A program made the translations under genes and the position numbers. A stretch of 64,000 nucleotides of DNA, taken from the NCBI GenBank assembly GCA_965661625.1, contig CBFIEM010000010.1:62001-126000 (forward strand), in the 5' to 3' direction. The stretch is from GCA-2705995 sp965661625. GTDB taxonomy: Bacteria > Bacteroidota > Bacteroidia > Flavobacteriales_G > Salibacteraceae. Each line of letters begins with the position of its first letter. The stretch's first letter is position 1. The notes under the pieces are model-generated. The model made no database searches. It was not told the DNA's origin and worked only from the letters and a program-made list of their open reading frames with translations. This document shows positions 1-9,005 of this stretch, piece after piece.

Positions 1-209
1 TAGTGTTCCTCGAGTTGTGATAGTTGTTTATTGAACTGACCCAAATCCTGATTGAACAAAAGCTTTGACAATGCTACCAACGCATTGGTTGTTCCTGAAA
101 TAGCAGAAAGAACCACAATACATCCCGGACTATTTTGAATCAGTCTTGCCACTTCCTTCATGCGCTCAGGTGAACCCAATGAAGTTCCGCCAAATTTTAA
201 AACTTTCAT
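1..209 (-). CDS. Aspartate kinase, N-terminal part (gene runs off the window)
   Basis: Catalyses the first step of the aspartate family pathway, phosphorylating aspartate in the cytoplasm for lysine, threonine and methionine synthesis. Reading leftward from an ATG at 209, the first residues are MKVLKFGGTSLGSPERMKEV, which contain the KFGGTS nucleotide-binding motif that opens all aspartokinases. A second conserved stretch, VVLSAISGTTNAL, follows around residue 32. Only the first 69 codons are present, so it cannot be told whether this is a stand-alone kinase (lysC) or a kinase-homoserine dehydrogenase fusion (thrA). It is divergent from gldF, with about 160 bases between the two starts. Confidence 0.9.
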   Translation of the reverse strand, partial: MKVLKFGGTSLGSPERMKEVARLIQNSPGCIVVLSAISGTTNALVALSKLLFNQDLGQFNKQLSQLEEH

Positions 210-313
210 GCCTAATTATTTTCGGCTGCAAAAGTACTTTTTCGTAAAGAATACTCAGCTATCACCCATAATTAGTTCTCCATTACCAAATTCCACCATT
301 CCTTCAAGATGGC

Positions 314-345
314 ATTGAACAGGCCATCTAAATACACTAAATTTG
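314..345 (+). promoter_or_regulatory. Bacteroidota-type promoter for gldF-gldG
   Basis: A perfect -7 element TAAATTTG lies at 338-345 and an ATTG that may serve as the -33 element at 314-317, spaced by 20 bases. This fits the primary sigma factor consensus of Bacteroidota (TTTG, about 19-21 bases, TAnnTTTG). Transcription would start near 352, which supports the ATG at 373 as start of gldF and rules out the upstream TTG at 343. Confidence 0.5.
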
Positions 346-372
346 ACGCCTTGTAAAAATGGAAGGATTGGT

Positions 373-1104
373 ATGATCGCGTTGTTGCGAAAAGAGGTAG
401 TTGGGTTTTTAAGCTCCCTGATAGGCTATATAGTTATTGCAGTTTTTCTAGCATCTGTGAGCTTAGTAATGTGGGTGTTTCCCGGTGGACTAAATGTACT
501 TGATGCTGGTTATGCTAACATGGACACATTATTCATTATGGCACCTTGGGTGCTGATCTTTTTAGCCTCAGCAATTACAATGCGCTCATTCTCTGAAGAA
601 CGCCGCACAGGTACGTTAGAACTTCTGCTCACTAAACCACTAACAGACTGGCACATTATTATCTCCAAGTATTTAGCGTCTTTTTTGCTCGTAATCTTCG
701 CACTTATCCCTACCCTCATCTATTACTACACGATTAACAAACTTGCGGTTCCAGAAGGAAACGTTGACCATGGTGCAATTTGGGGGTCTTACCTTGGCTT
801 ACTTTTTTTAGCCGGCGGACTTATTGCAATTGGAACGTTTGCCTCTTCGCTCAGCCAAAATCAAATCGTTTCATTCATAATTGCCGTATTTATTTCCTGC
901 ATGATCTATGTAGGCTTTGACCAGATTGGTAGCTATGATTTATTTGGCACTTGGGATAGTCTTATTTTAAATTTGGGAATTAACGCACATTACATCTCTA
1001 TAAGTCGTGGGGTAATTGACACACGTGACTTGATCTACTTCTTGAGTTTAATCGCACTCTTTTTGCTACTTACTAAAGTTAAATTGGAGAGCAGAAAATG
1101 GTAA
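373..1104 (+). CDS. gldF: Gliding motility ABC transporter permease GldF
   Basis: Integral membrane permease of the GldA-GldFG ABC transporter, which in Flavobacterium is needed for gliding. The 243-residue product has about six membrane segments and the ABC-2 permease signature region around RSFSEERRTGTLELLLTKP, typical of GldF/NosY-like permeases. The open frame extends to a TTG at 343, but that codon overlaps the promoter -7 box, so ATG 373 is preferred. It overlaps gldG by 7 bases, so the two are translationally coupled. The ATPase gene gldA is not in the window, as is usual because gldA is often unlinked. Whether this organism glides cannot be judged from this operon alone. Confidence 0.92.
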   Translation: MIALLRKEVVGFLSSLIGYIVIAVFLASVSLVMWVFPGGLNVLDAGYANMDTLFIMAPWVLIFLASAITMRSFSEERRTGTLELLLTKPLTDWHIIISKYLASFLLVIFALIPTLIYYYTINKLAVPEGNVDHGAIWGSYLGLLFLAGGLIAIGTFASSLSQNQIVSFIIAVFISCMIYVGFDQIGSYDLFGTWDSLILNLGINAHYISISRGVIDTRDLIYFLSLIALFLLLTKVKLESRKW

Positions 1105-2801
1105 CGAACAATCCTAAACATAAGCGGAACAGTTTACTTCTACTCGTATACGGAGTAGCTGCTATTATCTTAGTCAACATAATTTCAGATCATGTTTTCG
1201 AGCGATTTGATTTAACATCCGAAAAGCGCTTTTCACTTACGGAGGCAACTAAAACACAACTCCAAGAACTTGAAGACATTGTTACCATCAAAGTATACTT
1301 GGCAGGAGACTTACCTGCTGATTTCAAACGGCTCCACGATGCCACTCAAGAAATGATTGATGAATTTCGTGTATATGGCGCAGATAATATCCAATATGAG
1401 TTCATAGATCCTTCAGCTAGTCCGGACAAGCAAAAGCGGAACAACATTTACCGTGAGCTTTCCAAAAAGGGATTAATGTATACGAATTTAAAAAGCCGTG
1501 ATGGAGATAAACAAACGGAGCAAATTGTATTTCCCGGAGCCATCTTACGTTATAGAAACGAGGAGATTCCTGTTCAACTGCTCAAAAGTCAAGTTGGCGC
1601 TCCCCGCGAGGTAATGTTGAACAACAGTATTCAACAGTTGGAATACGAATTATCGAGTGCTATTCAAGCTTTAACCAAGCCTGTAGCTAAACGCATATTC
1701 TTTATTACTGGGCACGATGAACACTCGCAGCTTGAAACTTCAGATTGGGTTGAAGGCTTAAGCGAGTTTTACCAAGTTGAACGAGTTGCCATTGAGGGCA
1801 AAGTCGACGCCTTGAATCTAGCTGATGCTATTGTAATAGCAGGTCCTGATAGTGCATTCACAGAAAAGGACAAGTACATTATTGATCAGTTTATCATGCG
1901 CGGTGGCAAAGCCTTATGGCTAGTAGAACCCGTTGCCGCCAATATGGATTCAATCCAGAAAAATGGAATTGCAATGGGGTTAGCCAAAGATGTTAACCTG
2001 GGAGACCAACTGTTTAAGTATGGAGTTCGATTAAACCCAGACTTAGTAATGGACCTTCAAGCTTTGCCAATCCCTGTAGTTACTGGAATGATTGGAAATC
2101 AGCCTCAACAAGAGTTTTTTCCATGGTACTACTCTCCATTAGTAATGGGGAACGGTAACCATCCTATTGTGAATAACATCGATGCGCTTAAAACAGACTT
2201 TATCAGCACAATAGATTTTGTGCGCAAAGAAGACCTGCAACTGGAGCGAACCGTACTGCTGACTTCATCCAAGTACAGTAAGCTTGTTAAGGCACCAACA
2301 CGAATATCACTTAACATTCTTCGTGAGGCTCCTTCAAAACAACAGTACACCAAAGGCAGACTTCCGGTTGCTGTACTCTTGGAAGGTGAATTTGAATCTG
2401 TATTTAAAAATAGGTTAACCAAAGCCATTACCGAGAATCCAGAGTTCAGTTACAAAGAACGCAGTATCGCAACCAAAATGATTGTTGTTTCAGATGCCGA
2501 CATTGCAGCCAACCCCGTGAACTTGGTTAAAGATGAATATTACGCGCTTGGATTTGATAAATACACAGGCAGAACCTACGGTAATAAAGAGTTTCTAATG
2601 AATTGCATGAACTACCTGCTGGACGATGATGGACTTATCAATGCGCGGTCAAAAGTGTTCCGCATTCGACTCCTCGACGAGCAACAAGTAACTGTTCGTG
2701 CGAGTCATTGGCAAATACTAAATACAGCTATACCCATATTAGTAGTACTCGGTTTTGGATTACTCCATTTCTACCTTAGGAAAATAAAATATACCCGCTG
2801 A
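1098..2801 (+). CDS. gldG: Gliding motility-associated ABC transporter component GldG
   Basis: Auxiliary subunit of the GldAFG transporter. The 567-residue protein has an N-terminal membrane anchor (about residues 13-30), a large extracytoplasmic region of the ABC_transp_aux type beginning near the motif RFDLTSEKRFSLT, and a C-terminal membrane helix (about 545-560). This one-helix, large domain, one-helix layout and the length match GldG. The start ATG lies within the last codons of gldF. A DUF4340 gene follows after 2 bases, the usual neighbour of GldG-type proteins. Confidence 0.92.
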   Translation: MVTNNPKHKRNSLLLLVYGVAAIILVNIISDHVFERFDLTSEKRFSLTEATKTQLQELEDIVTIKVYLAGDLPADFKRLHDATQEMIDEFRVYGADNIQYEFIDPSASPDKQKRNNIYRELSKKGLMYTNLKSRDGDKQTEQIVFPGAILRYRNEEIPVQLLKSQVGAPREVMLNNSIQQLEYELSSAIQALTKPVAKRIFFITGHDEHSQLETSDWVEGLSEFYQVERVAIEGKVDALNLADAIVIAGPDSAFTEKDKYIIDQFIMRGGKALWLVEPVAANMDSIQKNGIAMGLAKDVNLGDQLFKYGVRLNPDLVMDLQALPIPVVTGMIGNQPQQEFFPWYYSPLVMGNGNHPIVNNIDALKTDFISTIDFVRKEDLQLERTVLLTSSKYSKLVKAPTRISLNILREAPSKQQYTKGRLPVAVLLEGEFESVFKNRLTKAITENPEFSYKERSIATKMIVVSDADIAANPVNLVKDEYYALGFDKYTGRTYGNKEFLMNCMNYLLDDDGLINARSKVFRIRLLDEQQVTVRASHWQILNTAIPILVVLGFGLLHFYLRKIKYTR

Positions 2802-2803
2802 AT

Positions 2804-3802
2804 ATGAAAAAAAACCTCATTGCACTTTTATTCTTGTTCTTGCTAGGCGGAGCAGCGTATTACTTTAGCTCTTCTGAAAAAGCTAATACCCTCACATCGG
2901 ACGATACGGCGTTTGCAGTTGCTGACACAAGTGCAGTAACCAAAATATACATGGCCGATAAAAAGGGGAATGACATACTACTGGAACGATTAGACGAAGA
3001 TACGTGGGAAGTAAATCGAACGTATTTCGCGCGTCAGGATGTTATCAAAACGCTTTTGGCTACAATGAAAGAGCTTAAAGTTAAAGCACCTGTTCCGAAA
3101 GCAGCATACAATACTGTGGTTAAAAAAATTGCCTCTCTAGGGACTAAGGTTGAAATTTACACTGGCGGTGAGGACCCTTCAAAGGTCTATTACATTGGGA
3201 CTCCAGACCTCTATCATAGCGGTAGCTACATGTTGCTAGAAGGGGCTGATAATCCTTATTTAATGCATATTGAAGGTCAACACGGATACTTAAGTCCACG
3301 TTATGTTATGCATGAACAAGATTACCGCCGAAACGTAATTTTTAATCATGACCCGCGGGACATTGCCAGTATTTCATTGAATTTCCCCCAAGAACCTCAA
3401 CGTAACTATGCCATTCATGCAACGAATGAATTCTTTGAAGTAAGAAACTCAAGTGGTCAAGTAATTCCAAACCTGGACTCAACACAGTTAATTTCCTATT
3501 TAAACTATTTCCGCAAGGTTAATTTTGAAGCAGTTGTTAACCCAAGTGATCCAAATAACATTGATAGTGTTTTTTTAACCCTTCCTGAATTTGAGATGAA
3601 ACTCACGGATCGTTCGGGTAAGACAACTGAGGTTGCAGGTTACAAAAAACCTGTAGGGGCTGGTTTCATGGACTTAGATGGAAATGAAATCGATTATGAC
3701 CTGGATCGCATGTACGGTCACCTCAACATGACAGATACCGTTTTATTGCAGTATCATCATATGGATCCAATATTGAAGCAACCGCGTTTTTTTAGCAAGT
3801 GA
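2804..3802 (+). CDS. DUF4340 family protein, membrane-anchored
   Basis: A 332-residue protein with an N-terminal hydrophobic segment (residues 5-22) that is a membrane anchor or uncleaved signal, followed by a soluble extracytoplasmic region. The segment around DILLERLDEDTWEVNRTYFARQ matches the DUF4340 pattern, in which a thioredoxin-sized beta-rich unit is repeated. DUF4340 proteins are commonly encoded directly behind ABC_transp_aux/GldG proteins and are thought to be accessory parts of that transporter; the precise role is unknown. It is 2 bases from gldG and surely in the same operon. The family call is from pattern recognition, not a search. Confidence 0.75.
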   Translation: MKKNLIALLFLFLLGGAAYYFSSSEKANTLTSDDTAFAVADTSAVTKIYMADKKGNDILLERLDEDTWEVNRTYFARQDVIKTLLATMKELKVKAPVPKAAYNTVVKKIASLGTKVEIYTGGEDPSKVYYIGTPDLYHSGSYMLLEGADNPYLMHIEGQHGYLSPRYVMHEQDYRRNVIFNHDPRDIASISLNFPQEPQRNYAIHATNEFFEVRNSSGQVIPNLDSTQLISYLNYFRKVNFEAVVNPSDPNNIDSVFLTLPEFEMKLTDRSGKTTEVAGYKKPVGAGFMDLDGNEIDYDLDRMYGHLNMTDTVLLQYHHMDPILKQPRFFSK

Positions 3803-3875
3803 CACCCTGTAAAACTTGTTGAAAAGTTGTGGGTAATGCGGACTTAATGAGGCCTATACCCCCTACTCGATTGCC

Positions 3876-3883
3876 TATATTTG
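3876..3883 (+). promoter_or_regulatory. Promoter -7 element upstream of dnaN
   Basis: TATATTTG at 3876-3883 is a perfect TAnnTTTG match 25 bases upstream of the dnaN ATG. No clear TTTG -33 box is seen at the expected distance, so the call rests on the -7 element and position. Confidence 0.4.
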
Positions 3884-3908
3884 TTTGAATCGCTTAAATC
3901 TGTGATCG

Positions 3909-5030
3909 ATGAAATTCATTGTTAGTAGCACTGGCTTATTGAAACACTTACAAGCTGTAAGTGGTGTATTGAATAATAACAATACACTTCCTATTCTGGA
4001 CAACTTCTTATTCGAGATAAAGAATCAAACTCTTTCAATCTACGCGTCTGATTTAGAGACCACTATGATAACCTCGATTGAGTTAGAAAAAGCTGAAGAA
4101 GATGGGACCATTGCTGTTCCAGCTCGCCTTTTACTTGATACGTTAAAAACCTTTCCAGATCAGCCATTGAGTTTTCATATTGAAAATGACCAGTTCGGAA
4201 TTGAAATTTCATCAGACAATGGGAAATACAAACTCAGTGGTCAAAATGGTGAGGAGTTTCCGCGTGTACCAAGCATTGATGGGTCTTCAAATATGAACTT
4301 AGATTCAGGTTCACTTTTTAACGCAATCAATAAAACCATATTCGCTACTGGTAACGACGAGCTTCGCCCAGTAATGAGCGGGGTGTTTTTTGAGCTAGAC
4401 AAAGAACACGCAACTTTTGTAGCAACGGATGCACACAAGCTCGTTCGCTATACGCGCAATGATGTAAAATCAGACAAGGCGGCTTCATTCATTATGCCGA
4501 AGAAGCCACTAAACTTACTGAAGAGTTTGACTTCCAGCATCTCTACGCAAGTTGAGGTTGAGTACAATGAAACAAATGCCCACTTTAAAATAGATCAAGT
4601 AGAACTCATTTGTAGACTCATTGATGGGAAGTATCCAAACTACGATGCGGTTATACCTAAAGAAAACCCAAACAAGCTTACCATAGATCGTTTAGCATTG
4701 CTAAACTCAATAAGAAGGGTGAGCATCTTCTCGAATAAAACCACGCACCAAGTGAGGTTAAAAGTAGCGGGAAGTGAACTTAATATCAGTGCTGAAGATC
4801 TTGACTTTTCAAATGAAGCTGCTGAGCGCTTAACATGCCAGTATGAAGGAGAAGATATGGAGATTGGATTTAACTCTCGCTTTATCATTGAAATGTTGAG
4901 TAATCTGGATACTGACAATGTCGTTATGGAAATGAGTGCTCCAAATAGAGCTGGTTTACTCTTACCAGATCAATCAGACTCCGAAGAAGATATCCTTATG
5001 CTGGTTATGCCTGTTATGCTCAATCACTAA
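3909..5030 (+). CDS. dnaN: DNA polymerase III beta subunit (sliding clamp)
   Basis: Forms the dimeric ring clamp that tethers DNA polymerase III to DNA and docks other replication and repair proteins. The 373-residue length and three-domain organisation are typical; diagnostic segments include NNTLPILDNFLFE near the N-terminus, SGQNGEEFPRVP, ATDAHKLVRY near residue 173, and the C-terminal peptide-binding-pocket end LMLVMPVMLNH (family consensus MPMRL). It stands alone with its own -7 element and is followed by a strong terminator. dnaA and gyrB are not adjacent, which is common in this phylum. Confidence 0.97.
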   Translation: MKFIVSSTGLLKHLQAVSGVLNNNNTLPILDNFLFEIKNQTLSIYASDLETTMITSIELEKAEEDGTIAVPARLLLDTLKTFPDQPLSFHIENDQFGIEISSDNGKYKLSGQNGEEFPRVPSIDGSSNMNLDSGSLFNAINKTIFATGNDELRPVMSGVFFELDKEHATFVATDAHKLVRYTRNDVKSDKAASFIMPKKPLNLLKSLTSSISTQVEVEYNETNAHFKIDQVELICRLIDGKYPNYDAVIPKENPNKLTIDRLALLNSIRRVSIFSNKTTHQVRLKVAGSELNISAEDLDFSNEAAERLTCQYEGEDMEIGFNSRFIIEMLSNLDTDNVVMEMSAPNRAGLLLPDQSDSEEDILMLVMPVMLNH

Positions 5031-5033
5031 TTC

Positions 5034-5056
5034 AAAGGCCTTCGGGCCTTTTTTTT
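5034..5056 (+). terminator. Rho-independent terminator of dnaN
   Basis: AAAGGCC-TTCG-GGCCTTT hairpin with a stable UUCG tetraloop followed by a run of T, starting 4 bases after the dnaN stop codon. Confidence 0.85.
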
Positions 5057-5062
5057 GTCCAG

Positions 5063-5542
5063 ATGAATACAGATCAATTTTTCCTTGCAAAGGCAATTGC
5101 TCTTTCTGAAGAAGGGGTTCGCTCAAATGCCGGTGGACCTTTTGGTTGTGTAATTGTGCGTGATGGTCTTGTAATAGCGGAAGGCACAAATGAGGTATTA
5201 AAAACACAAGATCCAACAGCACATGCAGAAATTGTAGCTATAAGGAAAGCTACCATGGCGTTGAGTACGTTCGACTTAAAAGGTTGTGTGCTCTATACTT
5301 CTTGCGAACCATGCCCCATGTGCTTGGGAGCCATTTATTGGGCTCGACCTGATCGCGTTGTTTATGCTGCCACCAAGGAGGATGCTGCTAAACACGACTT
5401 TGATGATGATTTTATCTATTCAGAATTAGCAAAAAGCATTCGTCACCGATCAATTCCTTTTACCCAAGTTCAAGGACTACAACAGTCCGCATTAAATGCA
5501 TTTGAACTTTGGAGGTTAAAACCCGACAAAACTCCTTACTGA
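5063..5542 (+). CDS. guaD: Guanine deaminase, cytidine deaminase-fold (GuaD type)
   Basis: Hydrolyses guanine to xanthine and ammonia in purine salvage. The zinc site of the CDA fold is present: HAE (His54, catalytic Glu56) and PCPMC (Cys84, Cys87). The sequence around these motifs (GGPFGCVIV near the start, DPTAHAEIVAIRKA, LYTSCEPCPMCLGAIYWARP, and HDFDDDFIY) follows the short Bacillus-type GuaD closely, and the 159-residue length agrees. A tRNA adenosine deaminase (TadA) is the alternative, but the FDDDFIY region and C-terminal part favour guanine deaminase. It ends 7 bases inside the convergent rhomboid gene. Confidence 0.85.
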   Translation: MNTDQFFLAKAIALSEEGVRSNAGGPFGCVIVRDGLVIAEGTNEVLKTQDPTAHAEIVAIRKATMALSTFDLKGCVLYTSCEPCPMCLGAIYWARPDRVVYAATKEDAAKHDFDDDFIYSELAKSIRHRSIPFTQVQGLQQSALNAFELWRLKPDKTPY

Positions 5543-6255
5543 TGGGGTAAATCTCCGTCCTTAGGCTTGTACTCATAATTAATAAGAAAGGTGTTTTGTT
5601 CATTTAAAACAGCTTTTTCAGGATCCCAATAATCTGGACCGAACCTCGATTCTAGTTCAGTCAAATCATCTTCTTGCCACTTCATTTCAGGTTTTCGAAG
5701 CCCTTGATGTCTGAAATACCATGCAAGTACAACCCCAGCAATAGCCCCAAATAAATGTGACTCCCAAGATATTTTATAATCTATAGGAAGCACACCCCAG
5801 ACCATCGACCCATAAATAAAAATTAACAATAAGGACAGCGTCATTAGCCGCTTATGACCGCGAACGACTCCACTTATAAACAAAAAGCTAACCCATGCGT
5901 AAATAAGTCCACTTGCACCAATATGCCAAGCAGGACGAGCTCCTACCCAAACCCAAAAACCTGTTATAAACCATGACAATAAGATGACCCGCACTGCAAC
6001 TGGCCGATAGAAGTACCAGATGGCGGTACCAAGTACAACAATCGGGTAAGAATTATTGATGAGGTGATTCCAGTCACCATGAACAAATGGAGCGGTTACA
6101 ATTCCAACCAAACCCTCAGTTGTTCGCGGATAAATGCCATAACCTAGCATGGGATAATCTTCTAGTTTTTCAAAACCGAAAACCGCCCACATTACTGCCA
6201 AGAATAATAAGGGAAAAATTGGAGCGGTTAAGAAGTGACTTTGATTGCTTTTCAT
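5536..6255 (-). CDS. Rhomboid family intramembrane serine protease
   Basis: Polytopic membrane protease that cleaves substrate transmembrane helices. The 239-residue protein has about six membrane segments. The catalytic dyad is visible: Ser115 in GASG (113-116) and His167 in ESHLFG, with the upstream oxyanion region HGDWNHLINN at 59-68. These are all the expected rhomboid motifs, so it should be active. The C-terminal 50 residues form a charged cytoplasmic tail. Substrates are unknown. It is convergent with guaD and lies downstream of the AAA+/VWA pair on the same strand with a 68-base gap. Confidence 0.9.
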   Translation of the reverse strand: MKSNQSHFLTAPIFPLLFLAVMWAVFGFEKLEDYPMLGYGIYPRTTEGLVGIVTAPFVHGDWNHLINNSYPIVVLGTAIWYFYRPVAVRVILLSWFITGFWVWVGARPAWHIGASGLIYAWVSFLFISGVVRGHKRLMTLSLLLIFIYGSMVWGVLPIDYKISWESHLFGAIAGVVLAWYFRHQGLRKPEMKWQEDDLTELESRFGPDYWDPEKAVLNEQNTFLINYEYKPKDGDLPHQ

Positions 6256-6323
6256 AATAACAGTAAAGACAAAGGTTACTCCAACTTAACAAAACTGACT
6301 AGCTGTCAGCTGACAAACCCGCG

Positions 6324-7814
6324 TTATTCTCCTGTTTCCTCATCAAATCTAAACATGGAATGCATCAAATCATTGAACTGAATTCCTTCGTCAATGGCGC
6401 TTTTTGAAAGCATTGAGAACTCTGAAAGCCCATGTAGTATTAGCTCCATAAATAAAAATTGTTCTGTAGCATTTGCTTTGGGGTGATAGCGCTTCACTAG
6501 ATCAATTAATCCCGGAACGCTGGACAATGCCTCTCGATAGGTCCGGTTATCAGCGTCTGACAACATGACCAACTCATGCTTATTAAACCAGTTTATTACA
6601 TCCTCATATGGATTGTCAACTTTCTTTCGCTTGATTAATTCAGGATCCGGGAAAAACTGAGGAAATGTTCTTCTTATCGTTTTGTTGATCAACTGGTGAG
6701 CTACATTAATTGCCCCTTCTTGCTCACCTTCATAAACTAGCTCTACTTTCCCTGTTATTGCGGGAACAGTTGCTACTAGATCAGTCATGCGAAGTACCGT
6801 TTGTTTTTCGTTATTTAAAACAGTTCTTCTTTCTGCACTAGCGATCATTTGCTCAAAAGCCGTAATACTTAATCGAGCCGACACCCCTGATTTCTGATCG
6901 ATAAACTCACTGTCTCTAGCCTCAAAAGAAACACGCTCAAGCATGTCCCGCAACAAGCTAGGCACAACAACATGCTCATGCTGAACATTCAATACTTTTG
7001 CTTCTTGATCAGTAATTTGTTTTGAAATATCCAACGAATTTGGGTAATGCGTTATAATCTGACTTTGAATGCGATCTTTTAATGGGGTAATTATGCTACC
7101 TCGGTTCGTATAATCTTCTGGGTTAGCCGTAAATACAAACTGTAAATCAAGCGGTAAGCGTAGCTTAAATCCCCTGATCTGAATATCTCCTTCTTGCAAA
7201 ATATTAAAAAGTGCAACTTGAATTCGAGGCTGAAGATCAGGCAGCTCATTTATTACAAAGATTCCCCTATGAGCTCCAGGAACTAACCCAAAGTGAATCA
7301 CACGTTCATCGCTATAACTCAATTTAAGATTAGCGGCTTTTATTGGGTCAACATCTCCAATTAAATCAGCAATAGTAACATCTGGCGTTGCTAACTTCTC
7401 TGTATATCTACTAGATCGATGAAACCAATCAATTGGTGTTTTATCACCTAGTTTTGCAACGGTATCTAAGCCATACCTCGAGATAGGGTTCAATGGATCA
7501 TCATTTAACTCAGACCCACTAATTATGGGGATATAATCATCCAATAGGTCCACCATTTGACGAGCTATACTCGTTTTAGCCTGCCCCCTTAAACCTAAAA
7601 GGTTGATGTTATGCCTAGCTAGAATAGCACGCTCCAATTCAGGAACAACTGTATGCTCATAACCTAAAACCCTGCTAAACACCTTGCGTTTTTCACGTAA
7701 TGCCAGAATCAGGTTATCACGTAACTCATCCTTTACCGGTTTTGACTGGTAGCCTGATTTTTTGAGTTCTCCTAGAGTTCCTATTGTTGGTTTTTGGTTT
7801 TTCTTAGTTGACAT
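6324..7814 (-). CDS. MoxR/BchI-like AAA+ ATPase
   Basis: Member of the AAA+ class related to magnesium chelatase subunit I and MoxR, which work with VWA-domain partners in metal insertion or protein remodelling. Walker A is GLRGQAKTS (residues 74-82). The Walker B region reads GIFVINELPDL, with Asn in place of the usual Asp next to Glu; this seems to be a family trait. Sensor-1 asparagine and arginine-finger regions are in VFTANPEDYTNRG and PLKDRI. The longer reading frame would begin at a TTG (7844); ATG 7814 gives a 496-residue protein and an 11-base overlap with the VWA gene upstream, indicating translational coupling. The client is unknown. Confidence 0.85.
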   Translation of the reverse strand: MSTKKNQKPTIGTLGELKKSGYQSKPVKDELRDNLILALREKRKVFSRVLGYEHTVVPELERAILARHNINLLGLRGQAKTSIARQMVDLLDDYIPIISGSELNDDPLNPISRYGLDTVAKLGDKTPIDWFHRSSRYTEKLATPDVTIADLIGDVDPIKAANLKLSYSDERVIHFGLVPGAHRGIFVINELPDLQPRIQVALFNILQEGDIQIRGFKLRLPLDLQFVFTANPEDYTNRGSIITPLKDRIQSQIITHYPNSLDISKQITDQEAKVLNVQHEHVVVPSLLRDMLERVSFEARDSEFIDQKSGVSARLSITAFEQMIASAERRTVLNNEKQTVLRMTDLVATVPAITGKVELVYEGEQEGAINVAHQLINKTIRRTFPQFFPDPELIKRKKVDNPYEDVINWFNKHELVMLSDADNRTYREALSSVPGLIDLVKRYHPKANATEQFLFMELILHGLSEFSMLSKSAIDEGIQFNDLMHSMFRFDEETGE

Positions 7815-8910
7815 TCCGTTTTCTATTTGTTTCGTAATCTTCAAAAATAAATTCCCCTAACCCCTTCAATCCCGTGTAGAAAGCTTTTCCTTGATTTGCT
7901 TTTGTAAAAGATCTAACAAAGCTTTGCAGGTAAGGGTCTTGTGCAATCATGAATGTTGTTATCGGGATTTCCATACGTCTGCATTGGGCTGCCAAATTGA
8001 GTGTCTTGTTAACAATGGTATCATCCAACCCAAAGCTATTTTTATAATATTCTCCGTTCAGTTTTATGCATGAAGGTTTGCCATCAGTAATCATAAAAAT
8101 CTGTTTATTCCTTGTTTTTCGTCTACGCAAAAGATCTATGGCAAGCTCCAATCCGGCAACTGTATTTGTATGGTAAGGACCCACTTTTAGGTAAGGCAAT
8201 TCTTTAAGTGAAATCTGCCATGCATCATTTCCAAAAACAACAATATCTAATGTGTCTTTCGGGTATTTCCTTCGAATCAACTCACCTAAAGCCATAGCCA
8301 CTTTTTTGGCTGGCGTTATTCTATCCTCACCGTACAAAATCATTGAGTGAGATATGTCAATCATCAAAACAGTGGAAGCTGTACTATACTGCACAGTTTC
8401 TTGAACTTCAAGGTCATTCTCAGAAAGGGTAAAGTTCCTCAGCCCATGATTTATTTGTGCATTTCGGATACTATCTGTCATGGCAATATGTTCGAGGCCA
8501 TCACCAAACTGAAAAGGCCTCCTATCGCTACTCACTTCATCTCCCTTTCCAATGAAGTTTGTGCGATGGTTACCACGATCCGTTCTTTTCAATTTACCAA
8601 AAACTTGATCCAATGATCGACTCCTTATGACTTGCTCGGTCTTGGGGGTAATCCCTTTCCTTCCGCCACTATCTCCGTTCTTATCTGACGATACATACCC
8701 CTTTTCTTTAATGTCTTCAATGAAATCATCAAAGCTGTATGAATCATCTGTTAATTGATGTTCTTTATTCAGCTCCTCTAGCCATTCTAAGGCCTCATCT
8801 ACATCTCCAGAAGTATATACCAACATTTCTAAGAAGATATCCAACAATTTATCGAAGATTGATTTACCGTTATCTGATTCTATGTATTGGGTGAATTGAA
8901 ATCCGCGCAT
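7804..8910 (-). CDS. VWA domain protein, partner of the AAA+ ATPase
   Basis: A 368-residue cytoplasmic protein with a C-terminal von Willebrand factor A domain. The metal-ion-dependent adhesion site begins at DISHS (residues 185-189, DxSxS), with later threonine and aspartate positions in HTNTVAGLELA and ITDGKPS. The N-terminal half is a charged helical region without a recognisable domain. In MoxR/BchI systems the VWA protein uses its metal site to contact the ATPase and client. It is the first gene of the pair and overlaps the ATPase gene. Confidence 0.85.
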   Translation of the reverse strand: MRGFQFTQYIESDNGKSIFDKLLDIFLEMLVYTSGDVDEALEWLEELNKEHQLTDDSYSFDDFIEDIKEKGYVSSDKNGDSGGRKGITPKTEQVIRSRSLDQVFGKLKRTDRGNHRTNFIGKGDEVSSDRRPFQFGDGLEHIAMTDSIRNAQINHGLRNFTLSENDLEVQETVQYSTASTVLMIDISHSMILYGEDRITPAKKVAMALGELIRRKYPKDTLDIVVFGNDAWQISLKELPYLKVGPYHTNTVAGLELAIDLLRRRKTRNKQIFMITDGKPSCIKLNGEYYKNSFGLDDTIVNKTLNLAAQCRRMEIPITTFMIAQDPYLQSFVRSFTKANQGKAFYTGLKGLGEFIFEDYETNRKRNVN

Positions 8911-8982
8911 CCGTTAAAGTTACTAGTCTTTGAGTACTTATTAAACTCTTCTGGACAGATAAAGTTCTTAATGGAATCTGTA

Positions 8983-8990
8983 TAGCTTTG
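8983..8990 (+). promoter_or_regulatory. Promoter -7 element upstream of the MscS-type channel
   Basis: TAGCTTTG fits TAnnTTTG exactly. It overlaps the upstream TTG (8988) that would extend the reading frame, so it supports ATG 9006 as the true start, with a very short leader. Confidence 0.35.
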
Positions 8991-9005
8991 CAGAAATCAC
9001 ATGCA

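Noticed and set aside
343..372. N-terminal extension of gldF from TTG 343
   Set aside because: The codon overlaps the predicted -7 promoter box and the added residues are not part of the conserved start.
7815..7844. Extension of the MoxR-like gene to TTG 7844
   Set aside because: TTG start within the VWA gene; ATG 7814 has a more natural overlap.
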